64,000 nt of DNA from positions 2,170,001 through 2,234,000 of the forward strand of contig NZ_CP107006.1 of assembly GCF_022867795.2 (NCBI RefSeq), in the 5' to 3' direction. Below the pieces are notes generated by a model that was given only the letters and a program-made list of their open reading frames with translations, was not told the DNA's origin and did no database searches. Below are positions 45,033-54,140 of the stretch, piece after piece; position 1 is the stretch's first letter; the number at the start of each line of letters is the position of its first letter. Origin of the DNA: Chitinophaga horti. Lineage in GTDB: Bacteria; Bacteroidota; Bacteroidia; Chitinophagales; Chitinophagaceae. The position numbers and the translations under genes were made by a program.

Positions 45033-45485
45033 ATGTTAGCTACGCAAGCCTCAGCACAACGAGTAATGCCCTCTATGCCCGCAACGAGCGCCGTTAATGC
45101 TTTAGACAAGAAACGCGCCGCCGTTATCCGATCTTTTGTACAGGACCTTTTCATCAGCCCGGACACGCCATCTGCCCTTGGTCGTTATATGGCTTATGAA
45201 TGTAAACCGGATTGCAGCCAGTGTTTCTGCAAACGAGTGGAATTCGTAAGGGAAGAGACCGGCCCCTTTTTACGGGCGTATCACACTTCCAGGATCACGG
45301 TGCTGCCTTATGCTGCCATCCGCGAAATGAGAGGCTGTGCGGCCTTTCCGCTGCCTGCTGTAAACGAGATCTACGGCATTGCCAGCGGTAATACGGTCAT
45401 CATGTACTTCCTGTTCGAAGTAGGCTCCGATAAACTGGTGTCGTTCTGTACGGAGCAGCAGGAGAAGTACTTCTTTGCTTTTTAA
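45033..45485 (+). CDS. Hypothetical protein with a four-cysteine cluster
   Basis: The 150-residue protein has no signal peptide. A central YECKPDCSQCFCKRVEF stretch holds Cys in a CX3CX2CXC pattern that could bind zinc or an iron-sulfur centre. Further single cysteines occur in MRGCAAFPL and VSFCTEQQEKY. The N-terminus is Ala/Ser/Met-rich and probably flexible. I recognise no family. A 197-base gap separates it from the divergent nitrilase gene, and a terminator follows directly, so it is probably transcribed alone. Confidence 0.65.
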   Translation: MLATQASAQRVMPSMPATSAVNALDKKRAAVIRSFVQDLFISPDTPSALGRYMAYECKPDCSQCFCKRVEFVREETGPFLRAYHTSRITVLPYAAIREMRGCAAFPLPAVNEIYGIASGNTVIMYFLFEVGSDKLVSFCTEQQEKYFFAF

Positions 45486-45506
45486 TGGCGATCTGGCTAT
45501 AATAGC

Positions 45507-45536
45507 AAAGGGAAAGATACGATGATCTTTCCCTTT
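45507..45536. terminator. Bidirectional terminator between convergent genes
   Basis: A perfect 12-bp stem AAAGGGAAAGAT/ATCTTTCCCTTT with a 6-base loop lies between the Cys-cluster gene and the end of the leftward glycosyltransferase operon. T-rich bases follow on the plus strand. Confidence 0.8.
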
Positions 45537-45565
45537 ACATGTTTTCTATTTTTATCAAGGCAAGC

Positions 45566-46816
45566 CTACTTGTTGAGCACTTCTTCTATGTACACCACTT
45601 TGGTATTGTTGGTACGCAGGAAGTCTTTGTTGGCATCCGTTACTTTCAGGAAAGCCTTTACCTGGCGCAGCACGAAGAACGGCAGGTGGAACATCGCCTT
45701 AAAGATGGCGCTGTCTTTACTCATCACTACTACGATCGAGAAGAAGGTAACAACGAAGGTAAAGATCGCCGCGAACCAGAATATCGCCCATGGCAGGCTG
45801 ATAAAGAGGTTAGCGATCATAAACAGTCCGGCCGCACCCATCATCATAAATAAAGGCGGACGAAACAGGTTAATGCCGAAGAAAGTATTATTGAAGTTGA
45901 ATCTCGACAAACCGTTTAGCAACACTTTCACTGCATACTCCATAGACGTGAAGTAGGCGTTGATCCAGCGGGTACGCTGTTTCTGCAAAGCGGCACCGTC
46001 CTCGATCTTCTCATCATAAACGATTGCTTCTGTCGCGTATGCCAGCACATCAACATTATTTACGATATCGGCCTGCATCTTTTTATCGAAGCCACCCAAT
46101 TTGCTGAAGGTGCCGGGGAAGTTCTGGTACAGGATCGTTTTGTACAGCTCTACGTCCATCACAATGCCGAGCCCCCAGATGTGCGATGACAAACCGAGTT
46201 CCATACGCATGAGGCGGTCGATGAAGTTACAATACAGGTTACCGGAAGCGTCCATACGGGCGTACAGGGTGTCTGTATTTTTCGGCAGCATGTTCGTTTG
46301 CACCACTTTGTATCCTTTGTTGAAGTACTGGTTAACCACAGACAGGTAGTCGGGGTGCACCAGGTTATCGGAATCAAAAATGATGAACGCGTCATGCTTT
46401 TCGGTAAAGCTTTCGATAGCCAGGTCGATAGACTTGGTTTTATTGTTGAAAGCCTGTTCCGGCGCGAGAACAGAAATCCTTGGATCGTTGAACAGCGTGC
46501 GCAGGTGGGCGACTGACTCGGGTGTACAGGCGTCAGCTACCGCATAAATACGAAAGTGGCTGTAGCGTTGTTTCAGCAGCGAATCGATCAATGGTGGTAC
46601 CAGCGTAAGATCGGTATGTGCGCAGATGATCGCACCAAAGCTGTATTGTTTCGGGTTGGGATTATCCGCCGCCTTTTTAAGCGGTGAATTACTCCAGCCG
46701 AACAGCTTTTTGATGCCGTATATGACCAGGAGTACGGTAGGCAGCAGTACAAAGAATGCCAGTATTACCTGTATCCCGATAAACACATCATTCAATATTT
46801 GTAAGAGTGTATTCAT
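45566..46816 (-). CDS. Membrane family 2 glycosyltransferase
   Basis: A membrane helix at residues about 12-36 precedes a GT-A catalytic domain and about three C-terminal helices. The domain has FGAIICAHTD, FIIFDSDNLVHPDYLSV (DxD-like metal site) and LQKQRTRWINAYF, the Q-x-x-R-W motif of processive beta-glycosyltransferases. It probably polymerises or extends an extracellular polysaccharide from nucleotide sugars at the inner membrane. It is the last gene of the leftward exopolysaccharide operon, 12 bases after the GT4 gene. Sugar specificity is unknown. Confidence 0.9.
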   Translation of the reverse strand: MNTLLQILNDVFIGIQVILAFFVLLPTVLLVIYGIKKLFGWSNSPLKKAADNPNPKQYSFGAIICAHTDLTLVPPLIDSLLKQRYSHFRIYAVADACTPESVAHLRTLFNDPRISVLAPEQAFNNKTKSIDLAIESFTEKHDAFIIFDSDNLVHPDYLSVVNQYFNKGYKVVQTNMLPKNTDTLYARMDASGNLYCNFIDRLMRMELGLSSHIWGLGIVMDVELYKTILYQNFPGTFSKLGGFDKKMQADIVNNVDVLAYATEAIVYDEKIEDGAALQKQRTRWINAYFTSMEYAVKVLLNGLSRFNFNNTFFGINLFRPPLFMMMGAAGLFMIANLFISLPWAIFWFAAIFTFVVTFFSIVVVMSKDSAIFKAMFHLPFFVLRQVKAFLKVTDANKDFLRTNNTKVVYIEEVLNK

Positions 46817-46828
46817 GATAGTAGCCGG

Positions 46829-47962
46829 TTATTTTGGGGCATTGAGCACCTGTTCGTACAGGGCTTCAATTTTTCGCGTCATGCTGTAAATGCTGTAGCG
46901 ATCGAGGATCGTTTTTACAGCGTTCTTTTGCAGCATCGCGCGGAAGAACTTTTCTGTGTGCAATTTCACGATGGCGTTGGAGAGCAGCTCCGCGTTACGC
47001 GGTTCCATCAGCCAGCCATTTTCGAGATGTTTTACAATTTCCCTGGAGCCGTCCACGTTAGTGGCGATAACCGCCTTACCCATGGCCATCGCTTCCAGCA
47101 GTCCGATCGGCAGGCCTTCCCAAAGAGACGGCAGGCAATAGATATCGCTGGCATGCAGGATGGCCGGTACGTCGGCCCTGAAAGGCTGGTACACGATATT
47201 ATCCATGATACCCAGTTCCCTGGCGGCGTCCATCATTTCGTCTTTCAGTTCCCCATCTCCTACTACGAGCAGCGTCATATCCTTTGCTTCCTTTAATGCG
47301 CCGGCAAAGCCGCGGATCATCGTAAGCGGATCTTTCTGAATGGTAATACGTGCGATGTAGCTGATCAACGTATGGTGCGCCGGAATGCCCAGCTCCTGGC
47401 GGATATCCGGGTAGATGCCTTCAGGATTGAACTTAATCGGATCGATACCATTGTTGATCACCGTAGAGCTGAACTTACCGAAGTGCGTAACACCGGTGCT
47501 TTGGTTAGATGCCGATACCGAGATATTATGATTTACCCTGTTAGTGATAAACCGCTCGGACATGACACGCACCTTCTTCTGCACGAATGGCTGATCATCG
47601 TGAAATGACCAGCCGTGAATAGTATAAACGATGGGTAGACCTAATGCCTTGGTAGGAATCAGCAGATTACTGGCCGCTCTTGATCCGTGGGCATGTACGA
47701 GGTCGATCTGCTCTTTTTTAAGCAGGGCCTTCACCCGTTGCCACTGGCGGATGTCAAAAGCTTTAAGCGATGGGATCACATAATTTTTGATGCCCATTTC
47801 GTTCAGCCGGGTAATCATGGGACCATCCGTGAAGGATAGTACAACCGGTTCGAAACGTGATTTGTCCAGTTGCTCTGTAAGCCCCAGTACGTGCGTTTCT
47901 CCCCCGCCTACCAAACCCTGACGGATGGTCTGTAAAACTTTTATTTTTTTACTTGTAGCCAT
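46829..47962 (-). CDS. Family 4 glycosyltransferase
   Basis: The 377-residue cytoplasmic GT-B enzyme has an N-terminal acceptor domain (QTIRQGLVGGGETHVLGL). The C-terminal donor domain holds LISYIARITIQKDPLTMI and the EX7E-type motif region PSLWEGLPIGLLEAMAMGKAVIA. Members transfer a sugar from a nucleotide or lipid-linked donor with retention. Its start overlaps the stop of the epimerase gene by one base (TAATG), so translation is probably coupled. Donor and acceptor are unknown. Confidence 0.93.
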   Translation of the reverse strand: MATSKKIKVLQTIRQGLVGGGETHVLGLTEQLDKSRFEPVVLSFTDGPMITRLNEMGIKNYVIPSLKAFDIRQWQRVKALLKKEQIDLVHAHGSRAASNLLIPTKALGLPIVYTIHGWSFHDDQPFVQKKVRVMSERFITNRVNHNISVSASNQSTGVTHFGKFSSTVINNGIDPIKFNPEGIYPDIRQELGIPAHHTLISYIARITIQKDPLTMIRGFAGALKEAKDMTLLVVGDGELKDEMMDAARELGIMDNIVYQPFRADVPAILHASDIYCLPSLWEGLPIGLLEAMAMGKAVIATNVDGSREIVKHLENGWLMEPRNAELLSNAIVKLHTEKFFRAMLQKNAVKTILDRYSIYSMTRKIEALYEQVLNAPK

Positions 47963-48984
47963 TATGCAGGCACTGCTTCGGTCTGCGGCGCTTTACGCTC
48001 CCAGCCCTGTGGCAGTTTTTCGTAAATCTCAATGTTTTCAAACTCTTTGCTCTTGCGGGCGCCTACCACTTTAGCCCAGGCAGCCATCTTGGCAATACCT
48101 TCAGCCAGGGTTACACCACTGCCTTCGCCGAATACGCCGTGTGCTTTAGCGTGGTCGGAATAAGCGTGCACCACTTCGTTACGGGCAGCCAGGTATTTGA
48201 TGTTCGGCTCAACACCAAAGTAACCGCTTACCACTTTCGCCAGTTCGTTTACGGTGTAAGGTTTATCCGCACCGATGTTGAACACCTGGTTGTAAGAAGC
48301 CGGGATGTCAACAGACTTCGCGATCGGAATAGCTACGTCATCAATGTAAGAGAAGGCACGAGTTTGTTCGCCGTCACCGAAAATGGTGAGCTGCTGGCCC
48401 TGCATGATCTGGTTCATGAAAATGCCGATTACGTTACGGTACTTATCGCCAATGTTCTGGTTTTCACCGTATACGTTGTGCGGACGGAATACCACGTAGT
48501 TCAGGCCGAACATTTCGTGGGCAGCTTTCAGGTCCAATTCTACCGCGTATTTAGATACACCATATGGATCTTCCGGCTGGGGCACCATATCTTCACGCAT
48601 TGGCAGCTGGCCTGCGCCATATACCGCGATAGAAGAGGTGAACACGAAACATTTTACTTTATGTTTGATAGACTCGTTGATCAGGTTGATGCTGCCAATG
48701 AGGTTGTTATTGTAGTTGAACCTGCGGATGAAGTGCGACAGACCTTCTGCTGCATAAGCCGCCAGGTGATATACGTAAGTGAATTTGTATTCGGCGAACA
48801 GGCTGGTAACCAGCTGATCGTCTACAACAGAACCCTGAACGAAGATTGCGCCTTCGGGGATGTGATCTTCAAAACCACCGCTCAGGTCGTCCAGTACTAC
48901 TACTTTATGACCAGCCGCCAAACAATGTTTTACCACGTGAGATCCAATAAATCCGGCACCTCCGGTAACTAAAGATGTAATCAT
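47962..48984 (-). CDS. NAD-dependent nucleotide-sugar epimerase/dehydratase (GalE-like)
   Basis: This extended short-chain dehydrogenase has the NAD-binding motif VTGGAGFIGSHVV, a SSIAVYGAG segment and catalytic YGVSKYAVE (YxxxK). Substrate-domain segments are VVFRPHNVYGENQNIGDKY and FSYIDDVA. It would make or interconvert a UDP-sugar for the neighbouring glycosyltransferases. UDP-glucose 4-epimerase is likely, but other 4-epimerases look similar. It lies 12 bases after the preceding GT2 gene in the same operon. Confidence 0.9.
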   Translation of the reverse strand: MITSLVTGGAGFIGSHVVKHCLAAGHKVVVLDDLSGGFEDHIPEGAIFVQGSVVDDQLVTSLFAEYKFTYVYHLAAYAAEGLSHFIRRFNYNNNLIGSINLINESIKHKVKCFVFTSSIAVYGAGQLPMREDMVPQPEDPYGVSKYAVELDLKAAHEMFGLNYVVFRPHNVYGENQNIGDKYRNVIGIFMNQIMQGQQLTIFGDGEQTRAFSYIDDVAIPIAKSVDIPASYNQVFNIGADKPYTVNELAKVVSGYFGVEPNIKYLAARNEVVHAYSDHAKAHGVFGEGSGVTLAEGIAKMAAWAKVVGARKSKEFENIEIYEKLPQGWERKAPQTEAVPA

Positions 48985-48996
48985 ATCAATTCAATT

Positions 48997-49908
48997 TTAC
49001 GAAACAGGTGAATAACTTGAGTTTGTCACGTTCCAGAAAGTACCTCTCAGGAATGACTTTAAATGTTTGAACTGGCCTCTTACTGTGTACTTCAGCACCG
49101 ATTTCGGGAAAGTAAACGCAGAGAAGAACAGCGTGAAGGATATCAATTGCAGCGGATTGGTGTTCCGGCGCATGTATAATATCCTGTTGCGGGTGTGGTA
49201 GTACGCTTTGATCGCACTTTCCTTACCCATGGTGATAGACTCTTTATGATAAATAAGCCCGTCAGCCACATATAATATTTTATAGCCGGCGCGGATGATC
49301 CTGGCCGACCAGTCAGATTCTTCGTAATATATAAAGAACTTATCAGCAAACATACCTACTTTTTCCAGCACTTCCCTTTTTACCAGCATGGCTGCACCGT
49401 GTGCGCAGTTTGTTGGACCGGAAATGTTGTACTGTCCCTGGTCTTCCTCGTTGCTGCCTACTGCCGACTGCCTGCCTGTAAACAGGTTCATCGGGTTAAA
49501 GCCAGCATACTGGATAACATTAGGGTGAGAGAAGTAACGGATCTTTGGGCAGGTAACGCCAATAGTAGGATCGCTTTCGAAAGGGGCCAGCAGGCGCTCC
49601 AGCAAGTCGGGGGTTACCTCGGTGTCGTTGTTCACGATGAACACGAAGTCGCCTTTGGCATGTTTCATACCAAAGTTGTTACCGCCGGTAAAACCGAGAT
49701 TTTCTTTGCTGAGCAGGACCTTTACATTGGGATAGTTGCCCGCTTCGATCTGCGCCGTTGGGTCTTCTTTCGAGGCATTGTCTACAACGATGGTCTCAAA
49801 GTTCTTGTAAGTCAGGTGTTTAGTTGACTCCAGGAACTCGCAGGTGATGCCCGTTTGGTTGTAGTTCAATGTGATCAGCGACACTAACGGTTCTGAACGT
49901 AGTTTCAT
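48997..49908 (-). CDS. Family 2 glycosyltransferase (rhamnosyltransferase-like)
   Basis: The 303-residue enzyme has a GT-A domain: VSLITLNYNQTGITCEFLES, ETIVVDNASKEDPTA, GFTGGNNFGMKHAKGDFVFI with NNDTEV as the metal site, and FFIYYEESDWSARI with the conserved E-D pair. This pattern is common in rhamnosyl- and related transferases acting on cell-surface polymers. It is the third gene of the leftward exopolysaccharide operon. Confidence 0.92.
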   Translation of the reverse strand: MKLRSEPLVSLITLNYNQTGITCEFLESTKHLTYKNFETIVVDNASKEDPTAQIEAGNYPNVKVLLSKENLGFTGGNNFGMKHAKGDFVFIVNNDTEVTPDLLERLLAPFESDPTIGVTCPKIRYFSHPNVIQYAGFNPMNLFTGRQSAVGSNEEDQGQYNISGPTNCAHGAAMLVKREVLEKVGMFADKFFIYYEESDWSARIIRAGYKILYVADGLIYHKESITMGKESAIKAYYHTRNRILYMRRNTNPLQLISFTLFFSAFTFPKSVLKYTVRGQFKHLKSFLRGTFWNVTNSSYSPVS

Positions 49909-49966
49909 GGTAGTATTCCTTGTGTTGTGTATTCGGTGTATTCGAAATTAATAATATCGGGTTATC

Positions 49967-51112
49967 TTAAACGTTGTCTTTCTGAATGAGGGCTTTCGGC
50001 GTTTGTGCCATGATCCACATATCATACATGAAAGAGTATTTTTCGGCATAGTCTATATCCAAACCTATACGCTCATTTACGCTCATCTCTTTTTGTCCTC
50101 TTTTCTTGATCTGCCACAGGCCGGTAAGACCAGCCGGGGCATTGAAACGACCGGCATACTGATCAGTCGTAAGGGTAGCCGCTTCGTACAGAGGTAAAGG
50201 CCTGTTACCAACCAGCGACATATCTCCCTTAATTACGTTCAGCAGCTGCGGCAATTCGTCGAGGCTGGTGTTACGCAGGAAGGCGCCGAGTTTAGTTACG
50301 CGTGGGTCGTTGCTCAGTTTAAAGAACACCGGACCTTTTTCTGTTTCGGCTGTGTCGTACTGGTTCAGGTGGCTCAGTTCCTGTACCTTTTTATCGGCAT
50401 CCGCACACATGGTACGGAATTTATAAAATTTGAACACCTTGTAGCGACTGCCGGCCCTTTTGGAAATATAAAAGATGGGGCCTTTTGATTCTAATTTGAT
50501 GGCAACGGCTATGACAGCAAGTACCGGGCTGAGCGCCATTAACGCTGTACCGGCGGCAGTGATGTCTACAAGGCGTTTCAATAAATAGTTAACATCTTTT
50601 CCTTCATACCAGGGATGGTTCCCTTTTTTCGCATGGTCGGCCTTGGTGCTCAGTTGCCTGAACTTCCGGGCGAATTGCAGCTTCATGTTGAAGTCCGCAG
50701 CCGTGGTAGCAGGTGTGATGATATCATCGATGCCGCCCAGGCGCGCGTATTGTTGTTTCTCGCCTGCAGACAAACCTTCTGTATACAGGAAGAAAGGTAT
50801 CTTACGGAAATGCTTGTTCTGTTGCAGGAACTGCAACAGGCCCTGGAGTTCAGGTGCTGATTGCTGCAGGTGGCAAATAATGTATGCCGGGGTGATGCTA
50901 TTCTGTAACTTATCCTTCAACACTTTCCTTGCATTCACCGCCGTAGTGGCAATCACGGTCTCTTCCTCCTGACGGGGGAAGAAATGTTTCTGAAAAGAGC
51001 TGTCGCCGATAAACAGCGCAAACCTCATCAGGCTGTCAGACGGAAGGGAAATCATTGTCGCCAGCGGTTTCCTCTTCTGGTCTTGTAGGTGTAATGGTAC
51101 GTTATAAAGCAT
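49967..51112 (-). CDS. Polyisoprenyl-phosphate sugar-phosphate transferase with receiver-like N-terminal domain
   Basis: Residues about 175-381 are a bacterial sugar transferase (WcaJ/WbaP type). The membrane re-entrant helix LVDITAAGTALMALSPVLAV, the FKFYKFRTM motif, LRNTSLDELPQLLNVIKGDM and NRPLP are all present. It starts polymer synthesis by moving a sugar phosphate onto undecaprenyl phosphate. Residues about 28-150 replace the usual membrane helices and resemble a CheY fold. Where the phospho-Asp strand is expected the text is AYIICHLQQ, and the lysine strand reads DDIITPAT, so it is probably not phosphorylated. I used ATG 51112; the TTG at 51118 is less likely. A stand-alone receiver gene precedes it by 50 bases. 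Confidence 0.9.
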   Translation of the reverse strand: MLYNVPLHLQDQKRKPLATMISLPSDSLMRFALFIGDSSFQKHFFPRQEEETVIATTAVNARKVLKDKLQNSITPAYIICHLQQSAPELQGLLQFLQQNKHFRKIPFFLYTEGLSAGEKQQYARLGGIDDIITPATTAADFNMKLQFARKFRQLSTKADHAKKGNHPWYEGKDVNYLLKRLVDITAAGTALMALSPVLAVIAVAIKLESKGPIFYISKRAGSRYKVFKFYKFRTMCADADKKVQELSHLNQYDTAETEKGPVFFKLSNDPRVTKLGAFLRNTSLDELPQLLNVIKGDMSLVGNRPLPLYEAATLTTDQYAGRFNAPAGLTGLWQIKKRGQKEMSVNERIGLDIDYAEKYSFMYDMWIMAQTPKALIQKDNV

Positions 51113-51162
51113 AAACAAACAGGGGTTTTACAATTAAACAATTACATATTACCGTTCGCGGC

Positions 51163-51552
51163 TTACGCTATTACTACATCGGCCGGCGCATGTATATGTT
51201 TATTGACAGATTCGAGCAACTTGATCGGATCGAATGGTTTGCGCAGGAAGTCGGAGATTTTATACTCCAGATCGTGCCCCATTGTTTCCTTTGTGTCCGA
51301 ACCTGTGAGGACAATAACAGGGATATCATCGTACAACACATTTCCATTCAGATATCTCACCAGTTCCCATCCATCTATATTTGGCATTTGAATATCTGTG
51401 ATAATCAAATCAGGCCTGTTTCCTTTTGAAAGCCACATCATCGCCGTTAATCCATCCGGTGCCGAGAAAACCCTGTACTGCTTGCCCAGTATGGACTCCA
51501 GCAAAAAGCGGATCGGCGCGCTATCATCAATAATCAGTATTGTCTTTTTCAT
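51163..51552 (-). CDS. Stand-alone response-regulator receiver domain (CheY-like)
   Basis: The 129-residue protein is a single receiver domain with all key residues: IIDDSAP acidic pair, LIITDIQMPNIDGWELV with phospho-acceptor Asp, VLTGSD threonine and FLRKPFDP lysine. It has no output domain, so it acts by protein contact or phosphotransfer. It opens the leftward exopolysaccharide operon, and the next protein carries a degenerate receiver-like domain. A phosphorylation-dependent contact between the two is a reasonable hypothesis. No kinase gene is adjacent. Confidence 0.92.
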   Translation of the reverse strand: MKKTILIIDDSAPIRFLLESILGKQYRVFSAPDGLTAMMWLSKGNRPDLIITDIQMPNIDGWELVRYLNGNVLYDDIPVIVLTGSDTKETMGHDLEYKISDFLRKPFDPIKLLESVNKHIHAPADVVIA

Positions 51553-52139
51553 CTTCTTCTTTTTTCCTAATTAAAAACTACTTGTTTCGAAAGGGGATAA
51601 AACGAAGGTTGCCGGTACTCTTTTTTCGATTACACAAAAGCAACTACAACGGATAATCCAAATCCGATTTTTCCAGGATAAGGCCAGGATCAATTCCCGG
51701 CGCCTTTACCGCAAAACTTAGTAAAAGCCAGTTTTTTTATTAGGTTCCTCCAGGGGGTTAAATTATTAGTGGAACATTGCGTTCCAGGAAATTCAAAGGA
51801 AGATGGTCAGAAAGGATATATTTATTTTAATTGACTGCGTAAAAATATTAACAAAACTTGAACTTTACAAATGTTGTTAACCGAATTAACAAAAAGAACT
51901 TGCTTCTTTCTAAAATTACGTACTTCTACGCGTAGTCGTGCCTGTTTAACTGAACGCAAAATTATAATAACTGTAAATTCATAATATAAGAGAATTGGTA
52001 AATGGTTAAATTTTCCTCGTAAGCGTCAATTTTTGCAGAGTGAATGACCCCAAATTCCGTGTAGACGTTCCAATTATCACCCACCTTATTTAAATTCTTT
52101 TATAATTTGGCACTGTAATTAGCCCCGCAATCAGCCGAT
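51553..52139. promoter_or_regulatory. 587-base AT-rich divergent control region of the exopolysaccharide genes
   Basis: This gap separates the two divergent exopolysaccharide gene sets. It is markedly AT-rich, has no plausible coding frame and includes a perfect 10-bp palindrome CTACGCGTAG (51926-51935). I found no full TTTG-N19-TAnnTTTG match in either direction; TATAATTTGG at about 52101-52110 is the closest for the rightward set. It probably holds both promoters and operator sites, but none is proven. Confidence 0.45.
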
Positions 52140-53324
52140 ATGATACTGAAATTAATATTTTTTGCCAGCTTTATAATCCTGTTTTACAATTATGTAGGTT
52201 ACGGATTACTGCTGCTGGTCCTGGTAAAAATTAAGCGCTGGTACCGGAGAGATACTCCGGCCGATACGTTTATGGAGCCGCCCGTAACCCTGCTCGTGGC
52301 CGCTTATAATGAAGAAGACTTTATTCGCGAAAAGGTTACCAATACGCTGGAGCTGGATTACCCGGCCGACAAGCTTCATATTATATATATCACCGACGGT
52401 TCGTCTGACCGTACGCCGGATATCATTAAAGAGTACCCCCGGGTGCAGTTATTGCATGAGAACGCCCGCCGCGGCAAAACGGCAGCGATTAACCGGGCGA
52501 TGGCACATGTTACCACCCCCTACGTTATTTTCTGTGATGCTAACACCTTATTAAATAAAGAAGCCATCCGCAACATCGTGAAGCATTACGCCGACGCACA
52601 AACGGGCGGCGTGGCCGGTGAAAAGAAAGTAGTAGCCTCCGGCGATGCAAACGCCGCATCCACGGAAGGCGTGTACTGGAAATACGAATCGCTCCTGAAG
52701 AAGTGGGATGCCGAGCTGTATTCCGTTGTGGGCGCGGCTGGGGAGTTGTTTTCCGTTAGAACGGAATTATATGAACAGGTAGAACCCGAGGTGGTACTGG
52801 ATGACTTTATCATCTCCCTGCGCATCTGCCAGAAAGGTTTTCGTATTGCTTATGCCCCCGATGCTTTCGCCATGGAGTCGCCATCCGCCTCAATAACTGA
52901 GGAGCATAAACGAAAAGTGCGTATCAGCGCCGGCGGCTTCCAGTCGATCGTGAAGTTAAAGGCCCTGCTGAACATATTCCGTTATCCCCTCCTCTCCTTC
53001 CAGTACATCAGCCATCGTGTGCTGCGCTGGACATTAAGTCCGCTCAGCCTGCCCATACTGTTCGTCAGCAACCTGCTGCTGGTATGGACGGAGCCACAGG
53101 TTTGGCTCTGGCAACTAGTGCTGGCCCTGCAGCTTTGCTTTTACGGAGCGGCAATTACGGGCTACTTCCTCGCTAATCGTAACATTAAGAGCAAACCATT
53201 TTATATCCCCTTTTATTTCCTGTTCATGAACATTGCGGTGTTCCAGGGATTTTTCAGGTTTATTACTAAGAGACAGGCTGCCGCCTGGGAGAAGTCCCGC
53301 AGGCTGGTGGCTGTTAAGAGCTAA
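52140..53324 (+). CDS. Membrane family 2 glycosyltransferase
   Basis: A first helix (residues about 2-23) precedes a GT-A domain with VTLLVAAYNEEDFIREKV, YVIFCDANTLLNKEAI (metal site), EVVLDDFIISLRICQKG (base region) and EEHKRKVRISAGGFQSI. Three to four C-terminal helices follow. The layout matches polysaccharide-building enzymes such as IcaA/PgaC-like synthases. It starts the rightward exopolysaccharide set. The polymer is unknown. Confidence 0.92.
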   Translation: MILKLIFFASFIILFYNYVGYGLLLLVLVKIKRWYRRDTPADTFMEPPVTLLVAAYNEEDFIREKVTNTLELDYPADKLHIIYITDGSSDRTPDIIKEYPRVQLLHENARRGKTAAINRAMAHVTTPYVIFCDANTLLNKEAIRNIVKHYADAQTGGVAGEKKVVASGDANAASTEGVYWKYESLLKKWDAELYSVVGAAGELFSVRTELYEQVEPEVVLDDFIISLRICQKGFRIAYAPDAFAMESPSASITEEHKRKVRISAGGFQSIVKLKALLNIFRYPLLSFQYISHRVLRWTLSPLSLPILFVSNLLLVWTEPQVWLWQLVLALQLCFYGAAITGYFLANRNIKSKPFYIPFYFLFMNIAVFQGFFRFITKRQAAAWEKSRRLVAVKS

Positions 53325-53372
53325 TGCACAAGGAGTCTGTACCGTATTGCCACAACTGTAAAAACGAGCGAA

Positions 53373-54137
53373 ATGCATCCGAAACTAAAAGCGTTCTTAA
53401 AGAAAACTGCCTTGCCGGTATACCTGAAGTTACGCGGCGTTTATTATAAGGGAAATGCCGTGTATTGCCCGGTTTGTGAGGGCAGTTACACCACCTTTCT
53501 GCCCGCAGGCTCTGACCAGCGTAAGGTTCAATGTCCGCGTTGCCGCTCTAACGAACGCGACCGCATGTTGTGGATGTACCTCGATCGCCATCCGGAGTTC
53601 GTGGCACCAGGCAAAAAGCTGCTGCACGTAGCCCCGGAGGCGATGTTCTATAACCGTTTTAAGAAGATTAAAGGGCTCGACTATACGCCGGCAGACAAAT
53701 TTGCCCAAATGTTCGAAAGTACCTATCCGCAGGATACCATTTACCTGGATATTGTGGATATGAAAGAAATACCGGACAATACCTACGATGTAATCATTTG
53801 TTCGCACGTACTCGAATATGTGAAAGAGGACCTGCAGGCCATGAAGGAACTGCACCGGGTATTGAAGCCGGGCGGCGTAGCACTGTTACAGGTGCCTTTA
53901 CGTGCTGGCATGGCCGTTACTCATGAGGACGATAGCATTACAACGCCCGAGCAGCGTGCCATCGTATTCGGCGATCCCGGACACATCCGGTTTTACGGAG
54001 AGGATTTTAAAGACAGGCTGGAGTCGCAGGGCTGGAAGACCGGTTTTGTTCCGATCACAGATCTGCACCCCGACGAGGAGATTGACCGGTGCGTTTTAAT
54101 TAAAAGCGACGATTTTCATTTTTGTTATAAACATTAA
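53373..54137 (+). CDS. Zinc-ribbon class I SAM-dependent methyltransferase
   Basis: An N-terminal four-cysteine segment (CPVCEGSYTTFLPAG then QCPRCRSNERDRMLW) can bind zinc. A class I methyltransferase fold follows, with LLHVAPEAMFY, ITYL-like acidic strand YLDIVDMKEIPDNTYDVIIC and RVLKPGGVALLQVPL. Proteins of this build are common in Bacteroidota surface-polysaccharide loci and may methylate sugars; the substrate is inferred. It lies 48 bases after the GT2 gene and 3 bases before the acyltransferase gene. Confidence 0.85.
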   Translation: MHPKLKAFLKKTALPVYLKLRGVYYKGNAVYCPVCEGSYTTFLPAGSDQRKVQCPRCRSNERDRMLWMYLDRHPEFVAPGKKLLHVAPEAMFYNRFKKIKGLDYTPADKFAQMFESTYPQDTIYLDIVDMKEIPDNTYDVIICSHVLEYVKEDLQAMKELHRVLKPGGVALLQVPLRAGMAVTHEDDSITTPEQRAIVFGDPGHIRFYGEDFKDRLESQGWKTGFVPITDLHPDEEIDRCVLIKSDDFHFCYKH

Positions 54138-54140
54138 GCA

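Noticed and set aside
48139..48972. 277-codon plus-strand frame opposite the epimerase
   Set aside because: The epimerase frame has all family motifs; the opposite frame has none and breaks the operon.
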